NCBI GenBank assembly: GCA_000708835.1
Contig: DF237083.1
Coordinates: 113,040 to 177,039, forward strand
DNA from: Klebsormidium nitens
Lineage: Eukaryota > Streptophyta > Klebsormidiophyceae > Klebsormidiales > Klebsormidiaceae
Reading direction: 5' to 3'
DNA: 64,000 nucleotides
Each line of letters opens with the position of its first letter. The first letter of the stretch is position 1. Below are positions 59,001 through 64,000 of the stretch, piece after piece. The notes beneath the pieces were generated by a model. That model was given only the letters and a program-made list of their open reading frames with translations, did not search any database and was not told where the DNA came from. A program made the translations under genes and the position numbers.

Positions 59001-61621
59001 GATGCTAACCCTCCTTGATTACTACCACCGTTAGACGTACCAGGGAGACTGCCGTCGACGCCTTCACAATAAACATGTACCCCAAGATTCGGGTCTGATG
59101 GAACGCCTACCACCAAATTTGATGTAAATATTCTCATGTTGTTTGAAGGAGTTTGAAGCGAATAGACTGACAGCGACGTATTAGACACACCTACGTAAGA
59201 CGGGGCTCCCGTTATATTGCTCCAGCCAAGACTCGAACTGTTGAAGAGGAGAGCTGGTACGCTAGTGAGTAGACTATATGCCACGTTGTTGGAAAGCAGA
59301 GCAGGAAGCCCCGATAGGTTCGAGTAGCCGAGCAAACTTGAGTTCGACAACAAGCTCGGGACGCTAGTGAGTAGACTATATGCCACGTTGTTGGAAAGCA
59401 GAGCAGGAAGCCCCGATAAATTCGAGTAGCCGAGCAAACTTGTGTTTGACAACAAGCTCGGTACGCTCGTGAGATAACCCCACCCTAGCGAACCCGCCAG
59501 AAGATTCGCAACGAGAGTCCCACCAACCTGAAAATTGCCAGAGTTAGAATGAGTCGCCGAAGTCAGCGTAGTCGCAACGTTTGCCGTTCCATTTACATCG
59601 AGAGTCGCCGAGGGTGCAGTGGTACAGACCCCGAACCGTCCGTTGCCCATACAGTTAAATGATGCTGAACCAAGAGGTTGTCCCCACATTCCTATTGCTC
59701 CGTAATTACTAGGACTTGCGTTCAAATAATATGAGAATGCATGCCAAGATGTATTGTAATTCGAAACGGTGTTGACGCCAACATTTAGCAAATGATAAGA
59801 ATTGGAATTCGGCGAAGGAGTGTAGAGTGATGACGAGATTCCGCTGGTTGTGGTCATATTACTGGTTAAAGCGAGACCTCCTGAAATTGTGGTAGCACCA
59901 GCGGCGAGCGTCCCAGTGATGGTCGCGTTATTAGAAACTAGAAGGTTAGAGCCGACACTTAGGTTGGAGCGAACATTTACATGGTTATTCGACGTCTGAA
60001 GACCATTGAGCTGGAACAAACCGTTGCTCGTGGTGGTTAAACTATACGTGTCCAGGATCATATTACTATTCTGATTCGAATCCCTGTAGATCATCCGTGA
60101 GTCTTGTATGTGAGTCGAAAACAGACCGATATCCATGTACGAATTTGCCGCCCCCAACTTCATGTAGCCTGACGCAGCATTGATCAGACACGAAACACCT
60201 GCATCCGCAGACTGGAGGACTGAGCTGATAGCACCAGCCCCGTTGAAGGCTTGAAACGCACCAAAGGCGAGTCCCGCTGCTCCAAGCACCGTTCCACCGA
60301 CAGCGATGGCGTTTGTAGTGGAATCGAATGATGGGGCTCCGCTTATCTGAGACCATGGAAACGACCCGCTCTTGGTCTGTAGCGACGGACTCGTATTCGA
60401 ACAGTAAATCACAGCATTGCACGAATATGTTGCCGTGTTCGATGCGAAGGTAGAGCGAATACTATTCGAATTTATGAGAGCATAAGAGGTATTCGATATA
60501 GTCTGAAAATTGTTCGAGCAGAATACACCAAGATTACTTGAATAAGCGCTAGTGTTGGAAGCGAAGAGTGATTGATTACTAAGGTAAATATTGTTTGAAT
60601 ACACAGTCGTGGACAAGTTTGAATAAACATAATTAGACATACCTGATACGGTCGTATTCTGAAGATTACTCCATGAAGCGAATGAATTAGAAATGGTTGC
60701 AATATTTGACGTATTTGACCAGGTTTGGTTCGATTGAGTGTTAAGATACAAATAGGTCGGGTTGCTATAGGCGAAATAGGTGGTAGCATAATTTGAAAAA
60801 CTTGTAAAATTACACGAAGTCGCAACGTTCGATAAGTTATTAGACGTCCAAGTACTCTGGTTGCATAGGGTCGCTAACTTTGTGTAAGAATCATTGCTAA
60901 AACCTAAAGTAAAATTAGACAATGAATTTACCTGATTGGATGACCAAGATGCTACGTTGCTTACGGTGTTTATGGTGTTGGAGAGACCCACAACCTGATT
61001 CGAAATCCCCTGAACCTGGTTCGAGAGCGAAGACAGTTGTCCTGAAGTCAGATTACCCGTCAAGGTTAGATTCGATGCTGCAACCGACTGGGCGGTTACT
61101 GCTCCAGCAATAGACACATCTTGGAGAAATTCAGCGGCGTTTGAGACGGTGAAGGCTGGGTCGACCTGAACGGATGAAATGATGTTGCTTCCGTTGCTGC
61201 TCGTAGCTGAGAACTGGAAAGATCCCCCACTCGGGTTAACCTCCGCTGTCAGAGGGTATGAAAACTGTAGATTGTCGTTAACGTACAGTTTGAGCGTGTT
61301 CAGGGTTTGCCTCAGGGCGATCAGGTTGTTGCTGGCGGGTACAAGTGGGTAGGTATTGCTCGACAGGAGAGTGTTCGAACCTGAGTAGAGAGAGATATTG
61401 GAAGCAAACTGGTTCAGCTTGATGGAATACTGTACGTTAGAACTATCACCCCAGCTTATCAAATTGGTGTTGACCTGCCCAGTCTGGTTCAGGTAGTACC
61501 TCGCCAAAAACGAATTTGCTGGTGCTATTGAGACGCTGGCGACTCCAGTCTGACTTGCACCGCTGGTTAAATAGATTTGGTTATTACTCAGCTGGGCGGC
61601 GTTCGAGAGCGTCAATGACAT
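58973..61621 (-). CDS. Giant fibre/attachment protein, N-terminal part
   Basis: 882 residues from ATG 61621 (MSLTLSNAAQLSNNQIYLTSG). The first ~170 residues form a lectin-like beta domain. A long Asn/Ser-rich shaft follows with many SN-, YSN- and LSN-repeats, then a KSGSFPWSQISGAPSFDSTTNAIAVGG segment and a fibre motif RFGVCTTAPSATLDVNGT of the kind found in phage and algal-virus fibres. A near-perfect 34-residue duplication lies at 59261-59464. The frame ends at TGA 58973, while homologous-looking sequence goes on in another frame. Likely role: host attachment. Confidence 0.8.
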   Translation of the reverse strand: MSLTLSNAAQLSNNQIYLTSGASQTGVASVSIAPANSFLARYYLNQTGQVNTNLISWGDSSNVQYSIKLNQFASNISLYSGSNTLLSSNTYPLVPASNNLIALRQTLNTLKLYVNDNLQFSYPLTAEVNPSGGSFQFSATSSNGSNIISSVQVDPAFTVSNAAEFLQDVSIAGAVTAQSVAASNLTLTGNLTSGQLSSLSNQVQGISNQVVGLSNTINTVSNVASWSSNQVNSLSNFTLGFSNDSYTKLATLCNQSTWTSNNLSNVATSCNFTSFSNYATTYFAYSNPTYLYLNTQSNQTWSNTSNIATISNSFASWSNLQNTTVSGMSNYVYSNLSTTVYSNNIYLSNQSLFASNTSAYSSNLGVFCSNNFQTISNTSYALINSNSIRSTFASNTATYSCNAVIYCSNTSPSLQTKSGSFPWSQISGAPSFDSTTNAIAVGGTVLGAAGLAFGAFQAFNGAGAISSVLQSADAGVSCLINAASGYMKLGAANSYMDIGLFSTHIQDSRMIYRDSNQNSNMILDTYSLTTTSNGLFQLNGLQTSNNHVNVRSNLSVGSNLLVSNNATITGTLAAGATTISGGLALTSNMTTTSGISSSLYTPSPNSNSYHLLNVGVNTVSNYNTSWHAFSYYLNASPSNYGAIGMWGQPLGSASFNCMGNGRFGVCTTAPSATLDVNGTANVATTLTSATHSNSGNFQVGGTLVANLLAGSLGWGYLTSVPSLLSNTSLLGYSNLSGLPALLSNNVAYSLLTSVPSLLSNSSLLGYSNLSGLPALLSNNVAYSLLTSVPALLFNSSSLGWSNITGAPSYVGVSNTSLSVYSLQTPSNNMRIFTSNLVVGVPSDPNLGVHVYCEGVDGSLPGTSNGGSNQGGLASWSGLSLSA
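59261..59464 (-). repeat. 102-bp tandem duplication in the fibre gene
   Basis: Two adjacent units (59261-59362 and 59363-59464) differ at only a few positions. Each encodes LLTSVPSLLSN ... GYSNLSGLPALLSNNVAYS. Confidence 0.85.
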
Positions 61622-61660
61622 TTACATTATTGACACAGAAAAAAATGATCTTTTTAAGAT

Positions 61661-62473
61661 ATGCATCTCCTCAAGTGGGTCGGAGGAAAGACGAAGATAA
61701 TTGACCAGGTCATCGAGTCTTTTCCAAAGAGTATGAACAATTACCACGAACCTTTCCTGGGGGGAGGAAGTGTTTTGTTAGCACTTCTCAAGAGTGATAT
61801 CGAAGTCAAGGGAACGATCGTAGCGAGCGACGCTAATCCTCACCTGATCAACTTCTTCAAAGCGGTCAGAGACGACCCAGGACACCTTTCTTACGAGCTT
61901 TGTCAGCTAAAAGATGACCCGAAGCACGAAACCCCTGAAGCTTACTACTATCTGCTAAGAGATCGGTTCAACATTGCCCCCACTCCCGCTCTATTTCTTT
62001 TCCTTAATCGGACTTGCTTTAGAGGACTATATCGCGAGAGTAAGCGAGGGTTCAATTCCCCGTACGGATGGTACAAAAAACCTTTGTTTCCGACTCTTGA
62101 AGACATTTTAGCTGTCTCGCGACTGATCCAGGGGGTCGAGTTCATATGTCAGGGCTTCGAAGACAGCCTGGTGCGTGTACAAAAAGGAGACTTTGTATAT
62201 CTTGACCCACCTTACTATCCGCTGAGCGAGACGGCTTCATTCGTGGACTATGTGGCGGGGGGTTTTGTCAATCACGAATTACTTTTCTCGACCTTGAAGG
62301 CTCTCCCTTACTCCTTCGTGTTGAGTAATTCTGACGCTGATGTGGTCTTGAAGTCTTTCCCAGAGGATCAATACGAGGTTTTGAAGATCCCTTGCAGTCG
62401 TTCACTGAAACCAGGTGCTAAGGGTTTGCGGGTCAATGAGGTGCTGATCAGTACGAGAGCGGACTTCGTGTGA
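61661..62473 (+). CDS. dam: DNA adenine-N6 methyltransferase (Dam/D12 class)
   Basis: 270 residues, intact, from ATG 61661. Motif I near the start is LLKWVGGKTKI (3-13) and PFLGGGSVLLALL (31-43), the SAM-binding and Dam-family signatures; motif IV is DPPYYPL (about 183-189). The family methylates adenine in short sites such as GATC. In a virus this could protect the genome or mark it for replication. It lies between two leftward fibre genes on the opposite strand; its 3' end overlaps the next gene by 26 bp. Bacterial-type enzyme in a eukaryotic contig, consistent with a viral origin. Confidence 0.93.
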   Translation: MHLLKWVGGKTKIIDQVIESFPKSMNNYHEPFLGGGSVLLALLKSDIEVKGTIVASDANPHLINFFKAVRDDPGHLSYELCQLKDDPKHETPEAYYYLLRDRFNIAPTPALFLFLNRTCFRGLYRESKRGFNSPYGWYKKPLFPTLEDILAVSRLIQGVEFICQGFEDSLVRVQKGDFVYLDPPYYPLSETASFVDYVAGGFVNHELLFSTLKALPYSFVLSNSDADVVLKSFPEDQYEVLKIPCSRSLKPGAKGLRVNEVLISTRADFV

Positions 62474-64000
62474 AAGATCCTTTCCAACCCGCCGAAGAAG
62501 GAATTGACTGCATATTCACAGTCCCAGAGACTAGGTCGTTGAAATTCATGGAATCATTGGGATAAAACGTCCCCGACGAGTCTAGAATAGGACGGGCGTT
62601 GTCCCCGTACAATCCAGGAGTCATACTGGAATTGGCTTGGAAACCAGTTCCGATCTGCATCACGGAACTTCGCACGACCCCGCCACAGACCACGTCTTTT
62701 CCTGTGGACAGATTGCTGTTAACGAAGACGTTCGAATTGGTTGCGATCAGTGCGGGGGTGTTCAGGTTGCTTTTTATGCTCAGCGTGTTCACGTTAGTCA
62801 TGTTGAGATTCGAGTCGATAGTCAGGTTGCTCGTGATCTGATTGCTTCCGTTCGAGTAGCTCATTGTTAGGCTGAGACCACCATAATCTTGAATCAAGGT
62901 CGAGTAATTTGACCCGTTCAGGTTCTTAAGAATGATGTTGCTCGAATTTAATTGAAGACCAGTTATGCTGTTGTTCAAAAAGGGATTTAAGTTGCTTGTA
63001 CACTGAAGAAAGACCAGGTTGCTTTCGCTCACCGTAAAGTTGCTCGCACTGATGCGAACGTAGTTCGACTGCCCCGTACTCAGGTTCAGATTGCAAGATG
63101 ATTGAACATTTAAGTCTTGAGCTGCGTTCGATCCGTTGCTCAATGTCGTCCAGTTAGATAAAGAAAGTGCTGATATGAATTTTGTGGAAACATTACTATT
63201 CGCGGTGATGCTATTCGTGATAATCTGGCTGTTGATGTACAAGGGAGAGTTGCACGAGGTCGAGATTCCAGACCCCGCTAGGTTTATCATGCCAAGCTGG
63301 ACATTAGATGAGGAAAGCTGATTCGAGCCCATAGAGAGAGTGCTCAGGTAAGCAGCAGACCGTCCAACATCTAGAACCAGATTGGAGGTCGCTGTCGTTG
63401 CGTAGACATTGGTGTTGTTTTTTGAAAAGTTTTGATGGGGGACACTAAAGATCTTCGAGTTGGTCTCATCAAAATAGAGGTTTGACTGAATACCTATGTC
63501 ATACCCGTTGGTCGAGAAGGGTCTGTTGGTTAGCTTGCTCCAATCAACATATATATTCGAAGACCCGTTATCATTCGAGCCCAAGGCGTCTGAAATCGGA
63601 TCCTTGATGTTGTCGGAAAGCTTCGGTGTGTTTCCCAGCAAAGACTGCAGCTGTTGGTACATGTCATAACCTAATTGTCCCAGATCGTATGCGCCCTGCG
63701 CAAGGGCTAGAATATCGAGCCCGTTGCTCTCGGAAATGTTCTTCAAAGATGCCCAGTCGATCTTGCTGTTTGAGTCGATCACGGCGTTATTTGATCTGTC
63801 TAAAAGTTGCGAGAGGATGTAAACATTTGAACCAAAGATTGTCGTTGCATCTAGGTAGTTCGTAAGCACGGAAGAAGCCGCCAGGTTGCTGGTGCAGGTA
63901 AGGGTGTTCGTTTCTACGTGGACTGCTTCAATCACACCCGATGCTAAAGAATCAAGAATAAGATTACTGTGTGACGTTTGGGCTATGGTTAAGTCTAACC
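62448..64000 (-). CDS. Second fibre-like protein, partial (runs off the right edge)
   Basis: Open frame from the window edge leftward to a stop at 62448, at least 517 codons; no start is seen, because the frame stays open through base 64000 (LDLTIAQTSHSNLILDSLASG). Asn/Ser-rich repeats such as NVSTKFISALSLSNW, SNLNLSTGQSNY and SNLTIDSNLNMTN resemble the shaft of the upstream fibre. The C-terminus has VNVRSSVMQIGTGF-like and NPSMTPGLYGDN-type sequence. Probably a structural fibre or tail-like protein paralogous to the first one. Confidence 0.75.
   Translation of the reverse strand, partial: LDLTIAQTSHSNLILDSLASGVIEAVHVETNTLTCTSNLAASSVLTNYLDATTIFGSNVYILSQLLDRSNNAVIDSNSKIDWASLKNISESNGLDILALAQGAYDLGQLGYDMYQQLQSLLGNTPKLSDNIKDPISDALGSNDNGSSNIYVDWSKLTNRPFSTNGYDIGIQSNLYFDETNSKIFSVPHQNFSKNNTNVYATTATSNLVLDVGRSAAYLSTLSMGSNQLSSSNVQLGMINLAGSGISTSCNSPLYINSQIITNSITANSNVSTKFISALSLSNWTTLSNGSNAAQDLNVQSSCNLNLSTGQSNYVRISASNFTVSESNLVFLQCTSNLNPFLNNSITGLQLNSSNIILKNLNGSNYSTLIQDYGGLSLTMSYSNGSNQITSNLTIDSNLNMTNVNTLSIKSNLNTPALIATNSNVFVNSNLSTGKDVVCGGVVRSSVMQIGTGFQANSSMTPGLYGDNARPILDSSGTFYPNDSMNFNDLVSGTVNMQSIPSSAGWKGSFTRSPLSY

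Noticed and set aside
42940-64000. Element as a virophage or a giant-virus fragment
   Set aside because: There is no virophage-type cysteine protease or giant-virus polymerase/transcription gene in view, and the compact set of capsid, ATPase, helicase and tyrosine recombinase fits a PLV better. Virophage-like affinity cannot be fully excluded without database comparison.
1-64000. tRNA, rRNA or CRISPR arrays
   Set aside because: None was recognised by eye; no regular spacer arrays and no clear tRNA arms were found.

Overview
The window is a eukaryotic nuclear contig in two parts. Positions 1 to about 42.2 kb are host chromosome with intron-rich genes. After an assembly gap of 581 Ns (42246-42826), positions about 42.9 kb to the right edge are an integrated virus-like element that runs off the window. 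The gene set (plant-type STT3, SWEET, ERO1, U11/U12-20K, YVH1/DUSP12 phosphatase, TBCCD1, a small RIIa-like protein) and GT-AG introns with GC-rich exons suggest the green lineage, most likely a streptophyte alga. That assignment is inference; no rRNA or organellar marker is present.

Host part: a left-edge fragment with fascin-like beta-trefoil sequence (-); STT3 oligosaccharyltransferase, 8 exons (-, 3166-9920); SWEET sugar transporter, 5 exons (-, 11114-14379); a 79-residue RIIa/DPY30-like protein in 2 exons (+, 15558-16316); an unrecognised multi-span membrane protein (+, 16501-17055); ERO1 thiol oxidase, 9 exons (-, 18175-24420), with an intron holding seven decayed copies of part of one exon; U11/U12-20K zinc-finger protein, 5 exons (+, 25229-26716); YVH1/DUSP12 phosphatase, 9 exons (-, 28419-33224); TBCCD1, 9 exons (+, 35196-41325). 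I placed splice sites by hand. In every complete gene model the exon phases are consistent and the total is a multiple of three. These genes look like ordinary, intact housekeeping genes.

Element part: the gene content is that of a polinton-like virus (PLV; class of small dsDNA viruses with double-jelly-roll capsids). A left block, mostly rightward, carries a GIY-YIG nuclease, a tyrosine recombinase (leftward, frameshifted), three small basic proteins sharing a Y-x-x-D-P motif, and a primase/SF3 helicase. A right block, mostly leftward, carries a pVI-like small protein, two beta-rich candidate minor capsid proteins, a packaging ATPase (rightward), several unknown virion-type proteins, the major capsid protein, a very large fibre gene broken by a frameshift and an in-frame TAG, a Dam-type adenine methylase (rightward) and a second fibre-like gene that leaves the window. 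Diverged inverted repeats rich in GTAGGG/CCCTAC flank the left block. Two promoter-like motifs separate the blocks: an ACTTAA motif 25-32 bases before replication-type genes, and TTTATAAAAC directly before the ATG of the capsid and pVI-like genes. Capsid, ATPase and helicase frames are intact while the recombinase, one basic protein and the fibre are interrupted. This points to a fairly recent or slowly decaying endogenous virus, or to recoding.
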